Below, piece after piece: positions 34,196 through 43,374 of a DNA stretch of 64,000 bases. Numbering within the stretch: the first letter of the stretch is position 1; each line of letters starts with the position of its first letter. The DNA is from G963708325 sp963708325 (GTDB lineage Bacteria; Actinomycetota; Thermoleophilia; Solirubrobacterales; 70-9), in assembly GCA_963708325.1 (NCBI GenBank), contig OY970203.1, positions 1,364,001 to 1,428,000 on the forward strand, in the 5' to 3' direction. Below the pieces are notes generated by a model. That model saw nothing but the letters and a program-made list of their open reading frames with translations. It was not told the origin of the DNA and did not search any database. Position numbers and translations under genes: made by a program.

Positions 34196-35380
34196 TCAGA
34201 ACGCGCGATGATAGTCCACCTCCAGACCCGTCAAACGCTCCAGGACCGACGGTCCCGGCGGGAAGGTAAGCAGGATCCGGCGAGCGCCCCGAGCCAGCGC
34301 GCCCTCTGGCGTGGTCACGGGAAACCCCAGTGTCTCAGCGTCGAACCGCGCGGGGTTATCGTCGATCCCTGCGACAGTGTTCGATCGGTCGAGCGCCGTG
34401 TACGCGCGCAGCAGGACGAACGATTGGCCGAGCCCCCACACTGCAAGCGGCTCGGCGGGTGGCGCCGAAAGCCAACCGTCGAGCGCCGCGAAACGGGAGT
34501 GCCACCCTGCGATTGCGGCGGTGAGCCCCTCGCTCGACTCCATGAGCTCCTCCGGTCCCGGGACCCGCGCCGGTCCGGCCGTTAGCACGTGAAGCGAGAA
34601 ATCGCGGATTACGCGTTGGCCGACGTCCCGTACCTCCTCGCGCAGCCCTGCCTGCGCCGCGAGTGCACCCACATGCGCGGCCCGGAAATGGTGCAGGTGG
34701 TCAGAGAAGAACAGCTCGACAGCGGGTCGGTCGAGACAGGGCTGAGCGAGTACGGCGATACCGTCGTCGCTTAGGTGTTGTCGGATGCCACCGAGGAAGG
34801 CGCGAGGGTCCGGCACATGCTCCAGCACGGCGACGGCCACCACCAGGTCGAGATTAGCCGGCAGCGCATCGAGGTCCCCGATGCGGACGTCGAGGCCCCG
34901 GTCGGTTGCCAGCGCACATGCCTCGGGCGACAGATCGACTCCGATGACCGACGCCTGAGGCCAGCCCAGTGCGAGCCGCTCGAGCAAGCGGCCCTCTCCG
35001 GCACCAATCTCTGCCAGGGCTGTTGGCTGCCACCCGGGGCGTGCCCGCCGTGCCGCGTCGCGGATCCAGTGCGCGACCATCTCACTGCGTGGGATAGCCC
35101 GATCCTCGGTGAAGAACAGCGGTTCAGCGCGGGCGGCGCTCACCGCCAGTCTGTACTTCTCATAATGCTGCGCCAAGACGGTCGCGGTATACGAATTTCC
35201 GTCTCGTACGAGACCGCAGCGGCGGCATCGGAGCTTCAGAAGATCGACATCGACGACTTCGGTCTCGCTCGACATCGAGCGGCCGGGGCGCCGCAGGAGG
35301 GTGTCGGCGTCTGCTGAGCCACAAAGGTGGCAGAAATCAGGATCGTGTACGACCAACACCGGAGAGGGGACTGAGGCCAA
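34196..35380 (-). CDS. SAM-dependent (sugar C-) methyltransferase with zinc-finger N-terminus
   Basis: A 394-residue protein with three parts: a zinc-binding segment (CHLCG and CRRCG, CxxC pairs at about 17-20 and 52-55), a class I methyltransferase core with LAEIGAGEGRLLE, and a C-terminal domain with VWGLGQSFVLLRAY and GIDDNPARFD. This order is that of the NDP-hexose C-methyltransferases (TylC3/NovU type), so methylation of a deoxysugar carbon is a fair inference. The start is TTG at 35380, directly abutting the flippase ATG on the other strand; a GTG at 35359 is an alternative. Confidence 0.78.
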   Translation of the reverse strand: MASVPSPVLVVHDPDFCHLCGSADADTLLRRPGRSMSSETEVVDVDLLKLRCRRCGLVRDGNSYTATVLAQHYEKYRLAVSAARAEPLFFTEDRAIPRSEMVAHWIRDAARRARPGWQPTALAEIGAGEGRLLERLALGWPQASVIGVDLSPEACALATDRGLDVRIGDLDALPANLDLVVAVAVLEHVPDPRAFLGGIRQHLSDDGIAVLAQPCLDRPAVELFFSDHLHHFRAAHVGALAAQAGLREEVRDVGQRVIRDFSLHVLTAGPARVPGPEELMESSEGLTAAIAGWHSRFAALDGWLSAPPAEPLAVWGLGQSFVLLRAYTALDRSNTVAGIDDNPARFDAETLGFPVTTPEGALARGARRILLTFPPGPSVLERLTGLEVDYHRAF

Positions 35381-36829
35381 ATGCTACGGCGCCTCGCGAA
35401 AGACAGCGTCGTGTATGCGATCCCTGCGGTGCTTGGCCGTGCCATCGGATTCCTTCTGTTCCCGTTCTTCGCGCACGCGCTCGCCCCGAGCGAGTACGGC
35501 GTTCTCGATGTCCTGACGCTGGTGGCGACACTCGTCAACGTGACGATCGCGCTCGAGGTCTCGCAGGGTCTCGGCCGCTACTTCATCGACACCGACGACA
35601 AGCTGGCCCGGCGGGGCTTCGCCTCGACGGCGCTCTGGTTCACCGTCGCGGTCTACCTTGGTTGGGCGCTGGCCGCGCTGCTCGTCGCCGAGCCACTCGC
35701 GGAGTGGCTGCTGCGTGGCAAGGCGGACGCTGGACTCATGCGCGCCGCTATCGCGTGGATCACCGCCAGCGGGCTGCTCTACTTCCTGCTCAACCAGCTC
35801 CGATGGGAGCTGAGGCCCCGAGCCTACGCCATTGTCAGCGGCGTAAACGTGGTTCTGACCGGAGTCCTGAGTGCCGCCCTGGTGCTGGGAGCGCACACGG
35901 GCGTCGGCGGCATCGTCGCTGCGCAGCTCACCGCCGCGGCCGTCGCGGTCGGCCTCGCCGCGTGGCTGCTGCGGGGGACCTACGGCCTGCAGTTCCGGCG
36001 TGAGCTGCTGCGCCCGATGCTGGCCTTCTCCCTGCCGCTCGTGCCGGCCGCAATCGGCGGGTTCCTGCTCAACTTCATCGACCGTGGCGCGATCCGCGCC
36101 CGGTTGACCTTCGCGGACGTCGGCATCTACGGCGCGGGGTACAGACTCGCGGCGGTCGTGAGCCTACTCATGGTGGGCCTGCAGAGCGCGCTCACGCCGC
36201 TCGTGCTGACGCGCTACCGCAAGCTGCAGACCCCGGCGGAGCTTGCTCGTGTGTTCCGTATCTTCGTGGCTCTCGCCGTAGTGTGTTGCGCCGGCCTCGG
36301 GTTATTCGCCGATGAGCTCTTCCGGGTGATCGCGCCGCCTTCTTACGCGCGCGGCGCGGGGCTGGTGCCAATCCTCGTTCCGGCGGCCTTCTTCTCCGGG
36401 ATGTATATCTTCGCCCCGGGACTGACAATTGCGAGGCGCACGGCGCCGATCGCGGTCATCGCGGTCGCGAGCGGCATCCTGAACACGCTGCTTGTCTTTC
36501 TGCTCGTCGGGCCAGCCGGTTTGACTGGGGTCGCCGCCGGCACGCTGGTCTCGAGCGCAGGTGGGTTTGCCGCTCTGATGGTGCTCAGCCAGCGGGCCTA
36601 CCCGGTACCGCACCGCTGGCCGCAGCTGCTGGCTGTGACCGCTGCTGCCGCCGCGACGATTGCGGGCACGCTCGCGCTCACCGGGGGGCCGCTTGCCGAT
36701 AGTGACGCGCTGACGGTCGTGCTCGTGAAGGCCGGCGCAGTGACCGGGGTGTCACTGTTGGCGGGCGCGGCCCTCATCGACCGCGCGGCGCTCCGCGCGC
36801 TCCTTTTCCGGCTCCACACGAGCCGCTGA
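35381..36829 (+). CDS. lipid-linked oligosaccharide flippase (Wzx/MOP superfamily)
   Basis: A 482-residue membrane protein with about 12-14 helices, starting LAKDSVVYAIPAVLGRAIGFLLFP, the usual opening of polysaccharide-biosynthesis Wzx proteins, and a conserved SLPLVPAAIGGFLLNFIDR loop before helix 7. It would flip the undecaprenyl-linked product of the island across the membrane. No Wzy polymerase or priming transferase is seen in the island, so these must be elsewhere or the glycan is a single unit. Shine-Dalgarno-like GGAGAGG precedes the ATG by about 14 nt. Confidence 0.86.
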   Translation: MLRRLAKDSVVYAIPAVLGRAIGFLLFPFFAHALAPSEYGVLDVLTLVATLVNVTIALEVSQGLGRYFIDTDDKLARRGFASTALWFTVAVYLGWALAALLVAEPLAEWLLRGKADAGLMRAAIAWITASGLLYFLLNQLRWELRPRAYAIVSGVNVVLTGVLSAALVLGAHTGVGGIVAAQLTAAAVAVGLAAWLLRGTYGLQFRRELLRPMLAFSLPLVPAAIGGFLLNFIDRGAIRARLTFADVGIYGAGYRLAAVVSLLMVGLQSALTPLVLTRYRKLQTPAELARVFRIFVALAVVCCAGLGLFADELFRVIAPPSYARGAGLVPILVPAAFFSGMYIFAPGLTIARRTAPIAVIAVASGILNTLLVFLLVGPAGLTGVAAGTLVSSAGGFAALMVLSQRAYPVPHRWPQLLAVTAAAAATIAGTLALTGGPLADSDALTVVLVKAGAVTGVSLLAGAALIDRAALRALLFRLHTSR

Positions 36830-37096
36830 GAAGCGGCGTGGGTCTCGCCGGATCCGAGAGCCCAGTCCCCGGAGCTCCCGGGCGAACCGCGCGCGTAATG
36901 GATAGAAGTCGAGCCCCCGCTCGTTGAGGACGCAGGCCATCGCTGGAGCCGAGCCCATTACCCTTACGGCTCCGCCGCAAATTCGTCGCTGATTGGGCAC
37001 GAACGGGCACAAATGGCGGCCGGGCTCAAATCGCCTCGAAATCGACCGGCCCAGCACACTCCCGAACTGGCTCTGCGGCGCCTTAAACTCGACCAC

Positions 37097-37171
<75 letters not shown>

Positions 37172-37182
37172 TGTCCGAGGTC

Positions 37183-39489
37183 CTAGATGGCGTCCAGATG
37201 GTCCTCGCCCAGGAGCCCCGCGTCCTGAGCCCTCTCCACTGCTTCTCCGCGGGAAGCCGCGTCCAGCTTGCGATAGACGGCCTGCGCCTGGGTCTTGACC
37301 GTGTTCGGGGAGACGTGAATGCGCTCCCCGATCTCGCGGAACGAGAGGTGGCTCGGGAGATACTGGAGGGTGCGCAGCTCGGCTTTGGTCAGGGACCACT
37401 CGCGCCCCCTGCCTTCCGCGGAGACGGACTTCAAAACGGAACGGGAGCTCTCCAGCCATCGCACCAGCACGGTGGCGTCCGGGGTGCGCTCGAGGAACCT
37501 CGACGCTTCGTCGAGCAGGACGCGGGCGCTGTCGAGATTGTCGAGCCGTACACAGGCGCGAAACAGGACCAGCCTGACCTCGACCTCGTACCAGGCCGGG
37601 AAGTCGGTGAGGAGCGCCAAGAGCCGCTTCGCGTCCGCGACATCCGCCTGCGCCCGCTCGACCTGGCCCTGATGGGCGTGCACCAAGGCGGAATTTGCGA
37701 ACACCGTGACGATGCTCGGATAGTCGGACAGCCCGCATCGTCTCACCTGCTCGCGGGCCTGAGCGATCAGGCGCGATGCTCTGTCCCAGTCGCCGTCCTC
37801 GACCGCGATCAGGCAAAGCTGGGCCAGTGAGATCACCTGGATGATCGGCGAGCCGACCGCGCCGCGGCGTGCGGCCTCCTGAAGCAACGGCACCGCCCCC
37901 TCGCGATCGCCACTCAGCTGGCTCGAGACGCCGCAGTAGAGATAAGAGGGCGACTGCCAGGGGCTCTCGTGTGGATGACGCTGAGCGGAGCGGGCGGCAT
38001 CCTCGCCCATCCGCAGAATCCCGCTCGTCGCCAGGGTGGCATTCAGCAGATGGATGTCGGCCTGGATCGACTCACGTCCGTCTTCCGTTTGCTCGACGAT
38101 GCCTGCCGCGACCCTGACCCAGTGAGCGCCCCGAGCGCCCTCGCCACAGGCGAGGTGAGCATGCGCGCGCGCCAAGGCGAGGGCGGCAGACGAAGCCACC
38201 CGGTCCTCCCCGAGCCGGTCGAGCCACCGTTCGACCGTCGCGATTCGGCCCCGGCCGCTGACCTCGGGAAAGGTGAGCCAGATCAGCTCAGCCGACCGCT
38301 CCACATCGTCGGCCGCGATCGCATGGTCGATGGCGGAGTCGGGATCGGAGTGCTCCGCGTACCAGCGGCTCGCACGGGCGTGGAGCCCAGCCTCGGCTTC
38401 GGGCTCTTCGTGGCGAAGCTCGGCCTGAAGCATCTCGGCGAACAGATGGTGATAGCGGTACCTGCCGTCCGTGCGATCCAGGGGAACGACCAGCGAATTC
38501 GATCGCGCCAGGTCCTGCAGAACCTTGGCGGAGCCGGACCGCTGGAGCACCGAGTCGCAGAGCGGGCCGGAGAGCTCGTCGAGCACGGAGCTGCGGGTCA
38601 GAAACCTCAGCCTGGCGGGGGTCGTTGCAGCGAGAAACTCGTCGCGAAGGTAGTCGACGACGATCCGGTCGTCGCCGGCAAAGGAGGCGACGGCCGCGCC
38701 AATGTCCGAACGTCCGCCCAACGACAGGCCCGCCAGGTAAAGCGCAGCCGGCCACCCTTCCGTGTGCTCGACGAGGACGTTCGTCTCGGCAGGGGTCAGC
38801 TCGAGACCCAGGTTGGCGAGCAGCTCGCTGCTCTCCGCCGACGTCATCGCCAGATCTGCCCGCGACAGCTCCACCAGCTGTCGGTGGGCGCGCCTTCGAC
38901 CGAGGGGCAACGGCGGTTCTGTCCGCGAGGCGAGCGCGAGTTGGGATCCGAGCGGGAGGAACTCGATCACGGTCTCCATCAACTCGAACGCCCCCGGAGA
39001 GCTGAGCGCATGAACGTCGTCGATGACCAGCACGAACGGCTTGACCCTGTCCTGCAGCGATCGGCCCAAGCGCGGAAGGACGACCCTGGAGATGCTCGGC
39101 TTCGGAGTTGCGAGCGCCGCCAGCACATCAGCGTCAACAGGCTCGATCTCGTCGAGGGCTTCGACGATCGCGGCGATCAGCAAGGCGGGGTCGTCATGTC
39201 GGGGGTTGGCGGTGATCCAGGCGAAGGCACGCTCCTCGGCGGCAGCCCACTCGGCCAGGCAGGTGGTCTTCGAATAGCCGGCCGGAGCCGTGAGCAGCAC
39301 CAGGCGGGCGGGCGGCGATCCGAGCAGCCGCTCGATCAGTCTCGGCCTGGGCACCAGCCCCGGCCCGAGGGCAGGCGCACCTTCGGTGCAGACGGGCTCC
39401 CTCCCACGGGTGCCGGTCGGGTTCGGCTTTGCGGTCGGCCCCCCTGCCTTTCGCCGCCCGCGCACACCGATCTGCGCGGTCGTCGCCAT
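37183..39489 (-). CDS. LuxR-type LAL transcriptional regulator (MalT-like STAND ATPase)
   Basis: A 768-residue regulator. The N-terminal STAND ATPase has Walker A APAGYSKTT (68-76) and Walker B LVIDDVHAL, and then ASRTEPPLPLGRRRA, WPAALYLAGLSL and YRYHHLFAEML motifs typical of MalT relatives. TPR-like helices fill the middle, and a LuxR helix-turn-helix lies at about 695-755 (LSFREIGERIHVSPNTVKTQ). LAL proteins are switched on by a small ligand with ATP and oligomerise on promoters. It lies downstream of gadB on the same strand and is a candidate regulator of the operator-bearing genes at 41-44 kb; that link is inference. Confidence 0.9.
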   Translation of the reverse strand: MATTAQIGVRGRRKAGGPTAKPNPTGTRGREPVCTEGAPALGPGLVPRPRLIERLLGSPPARLVLLTAPAGYSKTTCLAEWAAAEERAFAWITANPRHDDPALLIAAIVEALDEIEPVDADVLAALATPKPSISRVVLPRLGRSLQDRVKPFVLVIDDVHALSSPGAFELMETVIEFLPLGSQLALASRTEPPLPLGRRRAHRQLVELSRADLAMTSAESSELLANLGLELTPAETNVLVEHTEGWPAALYLAGLSLGGRSDIGAAVASFAGDDRIVVDYLRDEFLAATTPARLRFLTRSSVLDELSGPLCDSVLQRSGSAKVLQDLARSNSLVVPLDRTDGRYRYHHLFAEMLQAELRHEEPEAEAGLHARASRWYAEHSDPDSAIDHAIAADDVERSAELIWLTFPEVSGRGRIATVERWLDRLGEDRVASSAALALARAHAHLACGEGARGAHWVRVAAGIVEQTEDGRESIQADIHLLNATLATSGILRMGEDAARSAQRHPHESPWQSPSYLYCGVSSQLSGDREGAVPLLQEAARRGAVGSPIIQVISLAQLCLIAVEDGDWDRASRLIAQAREQVRRCGLSDYPSIVTVFANSALVHAHQGQVERAQADVADAKRLLALLTDFPAWYEVEVRLVLFRACVRLDNLDSARVLLDEASRFLERTPDATVLVRWLESSRSVLKSVSAEGRGREWSLTKAELRTLQYLPSHLSFREIGERIHVSPNTVKTQAQAVYRKLDAASRGEAVERAQDAGLLGEDHLDAI

Positions 39490-39638
39490 TCAGCCGACCG
39501 TACGTCTGGGGACAGCGGGGTGCAACCCGAGAATCCCCTGTTCACCGCTCAGTAGCTAGTACCGATGAGCCGTGACCAAGATCGCTCGTTCAGATTGGCC
39601 GAAATGGCGCACCGCATCGAGCCACAGAGCGGTTCGGC

Positions 39639-39658
39639 GAGCCGATCCGTTTCGGCTC
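39639..39658 (-). terminator. hairpin at the end of gadB
   Basis: GAGCCG and CGGCTC form a 6-bp stem around an 8-nt loop that begins at the gadB stop codon. It has no U-tract, so termination is only plausible. Confidence 0.3.
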
Positions 39659-41027
39659 AGTGTGTGACGCTGGTCTTGACCCGCTTGCGCTCCGACTCGC
39701 TCACGGGCCCCTTCTTCTCGAGCGTCTCGATCGCGCCGGCGAGATCGCTGTTGAGGGTGTTGACCAGCGAGCGGCTCAGGTTGAGCTTCACCAGCGCGCG
39801 CATCATCTTCACGTCCTGGGCGTTTGGCGGCATCGTGTAGGCGGGCAGCATCCAGCCGCGCTCGGCGGCCAGCTGGAAGGCGATGTCGAACTCGTCGTAG
39901 GGATGCTCCTCGACGAGGTTGAAGGCAACCAGCGGCAGCGTCTCCTCCCCGGCCCCGACGATCTGGAACTTGCCGATCGCCTCGATGTCCTTGGCCAGGG
40001 ACTCTGAGTTCGCCTGCATGATCTCCATGATCATGCGATAGCCCGCCTTGCCGAAGCGCACGAAGTTGTAGTACTGGGCGAGGACCATCGAGGAGCCGGT
40101 CGAGAAGTTGAGCGTGAACGTTGCGTCGGTCTTGCCCAGGTAGTTCTCGTAGAAGACCAGGTCCTCGGCGAGATCGGACTCCTCCCGGAAGATCAGCCAG
40201 CCGATCCCGGGATAGACGAGGCCGAACTTGTGGCCGGAAGCGTTGATCGACCGCACCTGCTCGAGGCGGAAATCCCACTCGGAATGCGGGTAGAGGAAGG
40301 GCCACACGAAGGCGCCGCTGGCGCCGTCGATGTGGAGCGGGACGTCGAGGCCCTTCTTGTCCTTCAGCTCGACGAGGAGGTCGTTGATCCCGACCACGTC
40401 GTCGGCGTGACCGGTGAAGGTGGTGCCGACCACGGCCGCAACCCCGATCGTGTTCTCGTCGACGTGCGGCTCGATGTCCTGCGGGCCGACCGTGTACTTC
40501 CCCGGCTGCAGAGGCACGATCCGCGGCTCGACGTCGAAATAGCGGCAGAACTTCTCCCAGACGACGTGGACGTCCCCACCGAAGACGAGGTTCGGGCTGT
40601 CGGTGGGCTTGCCGTCGGCCTCGCGGCGCTGGCGCCACTTCCACTTCAGCGACAGGGCTCCCAACATGATCGCCTCCGAGGAGCCCTGGGTGCTCGTACC
40701 CGTGGTTTCGCCGGGCGCATGGAAGAGCTCGGCCAGCATCCGGATGCAGCGCTGCTGGATCTCGAAGGTCTGCGGGTACTCCGCGTGATCGATGAAGTTG
40801 CGGTGGAGGTTGTCGTCGATGACCTGCCGCGCCTCGGGCTCCATCCAGGTGGTGACGAAGGTGGCCAGGTTGCGCTCCGGAATCCCCTCCACGGCCAGCT
40901 CCTGGCCGACCAGGCGCTTCGCGGCGATCGCCGACATCGGGTTCTCCGGAATCGCCTCGGAGGGGGCATCCTCGGTTAGAAAAGCACCGGCAGCTTTCTC
41001 CTCAGGAAGACCCGATCCTGCGCTCAT
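39657..41027 (-). CDS. gadB: glutamate decarboxylase
   Basis: A 456-residue PLP enzyme of the Gad family that converts glutamate to GABA and uses up a proton, a classic acid-stress function. Landmarks are NFIDHAEYPQT (78-88), the GSSEAIMLGALSLKWKWR block (115-132), HIDGASGAFV (232-241) and Lys267 in SGHKFGLVYPG, which should bind PLP. The ATG at 41027 is chosen because GAGGAGGG precedes it; the frame is open to 41096. Two TCACCC-N5-GGGTGA operator-like repeats lie in the 152-bp region shared with the divergent MFS gene. Confidence 0.93.
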   Translation of the reverse strand: MSAGSGLPEEKAAGAFLTEDAPSEAIPENPMSAIAAKRLVGQELAVEGIPERNLATFVTTWMEPEARQVIDDNLHRNFIDHAEYPQTFEIQQRCIRMLAELFHAPGETTGTSTQGSSEAIMLGALSLKWKWRQRREADGKPTDSPNLVFGGDVHVVWEKFCRYFDVEPRIVPLQPGKYTVGPQDIEPHVDENTIGVAAVVGTTFTGHADDVVGINDLLVELKDKKGLDVPLHIDGASGAFVWPFLYPHSEWDFRLEQVRSINASGHKFGLVYPGIGWLIFREESDLAEDLVFYENYLGKTDATFTLNFSTGSSMVLAQYYNFVRFGKAGYRMIMEIMQANSESLAKDIEAIGKFQIVGAGEETLPLVAFNLVEEHPYDEFDIAFQLAAERGWMLPAYTMPPNAQDVKMMRALVKLNLSRSLVNTLNSDLAGAIETLEKKGPVSESERKRVKTSVTH

Positions 41028-41086
41028 CAGTCCCTCCTCGTCGTCTCGGACGATCCGAAGTGTGGCATCGGTGCAGAGCCCGCACG

Positions 41087-41103
41087 TCACCCGCACCGGG
41101 TGA
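41087..41103. promoter_or_regulatory. operator-like inverted repeat, site 1 (gadB/MFS intergenic)
   Basis: TCACCC-GCACC-GGGTGA, a perfect 6-bp dyad with a 5-bp spacer, 60 bp upstream of gadB. Four related dyads follow within 3.2 kb. Confidence 0.6.
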
Positions 41104-41126
41104 AATGGAGGCTCGATCGACGGATA

Positions 41127-41143
41127 TCACCACGATCGGGTGA
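41127..41143. promoter_or_regulatory. operator-like inverted repeat, site 2 (gadB/MFS intergenic)
   Basis: TCACCA-CGATC-GGGTGA, one mismatch from the perfect dyad, exactly 40 bp from site 1 (about four helical turns), which would put both on the same DNA face. It is 37 bp upstream of the MFS GTG. Confidence 0.5.
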
Positions 41144-41179
41144 TGCAGGCCTGCCCGATTCCGGGCAACCTGGCCGAGC

Positions 41180-42820
41180 GTGACGTCTGCGCGGACGCAC
41201 AATGCAGGAGCCGGCCAGGCTTCGGACGCGTCGGGATCGACCTCGCCCGCGCAGGCAGGTCGGGTGCTGGCTTCGCTGATCGCCGTCGCGGCGGTGGCCA
41301 ACCTCGGCCTCGCCGTCGCAAACGTCGCCCTCCCGGACATCGGGCTCCATTTCGACGCGTCCCAGACGGAGCTGAACCTGGTCGCCGTGGCCTACTCGCT
41401 CGGACTGGCCTGCTCGGTGCTCTACTTCGGCGCGGTCGGGGACCGCTACGGGCGCAAGATGCTGCTGATCATCGGGATGGTGGTGACGATCCCGGCGGAC
41501 CTGCTGGCCGCGTTCGCGCCATCGATCGGCGTCCTGATCCTGGCGCGGATCCTCGGGGGCCTGGCGGCCGGCATGGCCTACCCGACGACGCTCGCGCTGA
41601 TCACGGCGCTGTGGTCGGGCCCGGCGCGCACCCGATCGATCGCGCTGTGGGCCGCCACCGGCGGCGGAATCACGGCGCTCGGCCCTCTGATGGCAGGCCT
41701 GCTGCTCACGAAGTTCAACTGGGGGTCGCCGTTCCTGCTCACGCTCCCCCTCGCCGTCATCGCGCTGGTGATGGCGCTGAGGCTCGTCCCCGCACACGTC
41801 AACGAGACCACCGAGCGGGTCGACAACCTCGGGGGCGTGCTCTCGATCTTCATGGTCGGGGCCCTGATCCTGGCGATCAACTTCGTGGTCGTGCCGAGCG
41901 CGGAGGCGGCCGCGCTCGGGCTCTTCCTGGTCGCCGCCGCGGCCCTGATCGCCTTCCTGATCCGGCAGCGCCGGGCGCCCAACCCGCTCTACGACCTGCA
42001 CGTGGCAGGGAGGCGAACCTTCTGGGTGGCGGCCGTGGCGGGGATCATCGTCTTCGGCTCGCTGATGGGGTCGATGTACATCGGGCAGCAGTTCCTCCAG
42101 AACGTGCTCGGGTACTCCACGGTGGGCGCGGGAGCGGCGATCCTGCCCGCCGCCGTCTTCATGGTCCTGGTGGCGCCACGCTCGGCGATGCTCGTGGAGC
42201 GCCACGGCGCCCGGGCCACCCTGCTGCTGGGCTACGTCTTCGTGCTGCTCGGCTTCACGACCATGCTGCTGCTCTGGAAGGAGGGCATTCCGTACTGGAA
42301 GGTCGCGCTGGGATACATCTTCGTCGGCATCGGCGTCGGCCTCGCCGGCACCCCGGCCTCGCACTCGCTGACGGGCTCGGTTCCGGTCAAACGGGCCGGG
42401 ATGGCCTCCGGAACGGCGGACCTCCAGCGCGACCTCGGCGGGGCGATCCTTCAGTCGATCATGGGTGTGTTCCTGACCGCGGGCTACGCCGCCGCGGCGG
42501 GTGCGGCGATCGCCGCCTCCGGCAAGAACGTCAACCAGAACGTCGAGAGCGAGCTGACCAAGTCATTCTCGAGCGCGGCCACCGAGGCGCAGCGCTATCC
42601 CGCGTCGGTCCAGGACAACATCATCGCCGCCGCCAAGAGCTCGTTCCTCCAGGGCGATGAGTTGGCGTACCTGGCCGGGATCGTCGCTGTCCTGCTTGGG
42701 GCCGTGCTCGTCTTCTTCCTGTTCCCGAAGCGCGATGCTGAGAAGCGGCTGCTGGCGCAATACGCGGGCGAGGACGCCGGCGAGGTGAAGGCCGGCCCGC
42801 CGATCGCCGAGGGTCACTGA
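41180..42820 (+). CDS. MFS transporter, DHA2 (14-helix) family
   Basis: A 546-residue drug:H+ antiporter-type transporter with about 14 helices. Motif A is GDRYGRKMLL, motif B/C-like segments are LARILGGLAAGMAYPT and GITALGPLMAGLLL. A long hydrophilic stretch (about 450-490, with NVESELTKSFSSAATEAQRYPAS) lies between the last two helices. Divergent from gadB with shared operators, it may export an organic compound or acid under the same stress; substrate unknown. GTG at 41180 is used. It overlaps the convergent cupin gene by 7 bp. Confidence 0.88.
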   Translation: MTSARTHNAGAGQASDASGSTSPAQAGRVLASLIAVAAVANLGLAVANVALPDIGLHFDASQTELNLVAVAYSLGLACSVLYFGAVGDRYGRKMLLIIGMVVTIPADLLAAFAPSIGVLILARILGGLAAGMAYPTTLALITALWSGPARTRSIALWAATGGGITALGPLMAGLLLTKFNWGSPFLLTLPLAVIALVMALRLVPAHVNETTERVDNLGGVLSIFMVGALILAINFVVVPSAEAAALGLFLVAAAALIAFLIRQRRAPNPLYDLHVAGRRTFWVAAVAGIIVFGSLMGSMYIGQQFLQNVLGYSTVGAGAAILPAAVFMVLVAPRSAMLVERHGARATLLLGYVFVLLGFTTMLLLWKEGIPYWKVALGYIFVGIGVGLAGTPASHSLTGSVPVKRAGMASGTADLQRDLGGAILQSIMGVFLTAGYAAAAGAAIAASGKNVNQNVESELTKSFSSAATEAQRYPASVQDNIIAAAKSSFLQGDELAYLAGIVAVLLGAVLVFFLFPKRDAEKRLLAQYAGEDAGEVKAGPPIAEGH

Positions 42821-43305
42821 ATCTGCAACCCCGAAGTGAACCCTGTCAGATCGCGCTGGGTCAATCGGTGTTCCGCGCAATGCTCGGCATAGCGCTCGAT
42901 TGACGTCTTCGAGCTCTCCTGCCAGACGAGGTTGCCGCCTTCGTCGAAGAAGAGCAGCTCGCCGACCACCACGAGGAAGACCACCCCCTCCTCGTCTCCG
43001 ACGCTCTCGGCGGTGTGGATGGACCCCGCGCCCGTGCAAACCGTGTCGCCGGCCCTCGAGACCCAGCCGTTCTCCCGGTAGTGCCACGTGCCCTGGATCG
43101 TGTGCGCGATCACGGGTCCGGTGTGGTAGATGGGTGCCAGCCCGCCGCCGGGCGGAAAGCGCACCGAGACGACGATCTGACCCCTCGTTGGATCGATCCG
43201 AAAGTACCTGAGCAGGATGTCGTCGGTGACGGGCCTGAAGGGGACCCAGGGAATTGACTCCCCCTGCATGTACATGGTCTCGATGTCGCTACTCAAACCG
43301 GTCAT
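42814..43305 (-). CDS. cupin-domain protein (acetylacetone/DHAP dioxygenase-like)
   Basis: A 163-residue single-domain cupin counted from the ATG at 43305 (a GTG at 43332 is the alternative). The first cupin motif reads GGGLAPIYHTGPVIAHTIQGTWHYRENG, shown here in pieces as PIYHTG and HTIQGTWHY, and the second AGSIHTAES. These His residues could bind Fe or another metal. Similar proteins are 2,4'-dihydroxyacetophenone dioxygenase-like or ChrR-like. A perfect dyad operator lies 47-63 bp upstream of the ATG, placing it in the gadB regulon. Confidence 0.75.
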   Translation of the reverse strand: MTGLSSDIETMYMQGESIPWVPFRPVTDDILLRYFRIDPTRGQIVVSVRFPPGGGLAPIYHTGPVIAHTIQGTWHYRENGWVSRAGDTVCTGAGSIHTAESVGDEEGVVFLVVVGELLFFDEGGNLVWQESSKTSIERYAEHCAEHRLTQRDLTGFTSGLQIQ

Positions 43306-43348
43306 TGCTCCGGAGGGAGACCCATGAGACACCGAAGCTCGGTCCCGC

Positions 43349-43371
43349 GCATCACCCGCTGCGGGTGATGC
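43349..43371. promoter_or_regulatory. operator-like inverted repeat, site 3 (cupin promoter)
   Basis: TCACCC-GCTGC-GGGTGA at 43352-43368, extended by GCA and TGC on the two sides to a perfect 23-bp palindrome. It sits between the end of the CYTH-like gene and the cupin start. Confidence 0.65.
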
Positions 43372-43374
43372 GGC

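Noticed and set aside
36752..37096. An integrase remnant next to the tRNA
   Set aside because: The minus-strand frame that covers this region shows no R-H-R-Y or serine-recombinase motif and partly overlaps the flippase gene.
39490..39656. MalT-box or TCACCC-type operator in the LAL promoter
   Set aside because: The region has scattered GGGG and CCCC runs (for example near 39500-39540) but no dyad with the 5-bp spacer, so autoregulation cannot be claimed.
41128..41180. An ATG-initiated frame upstream of the first MFS transporter
   Set aside because: The alternative starts give frames full of Arg and Pro without membrane helices. The GTG at 41180 leads directly to the first conserved helix.
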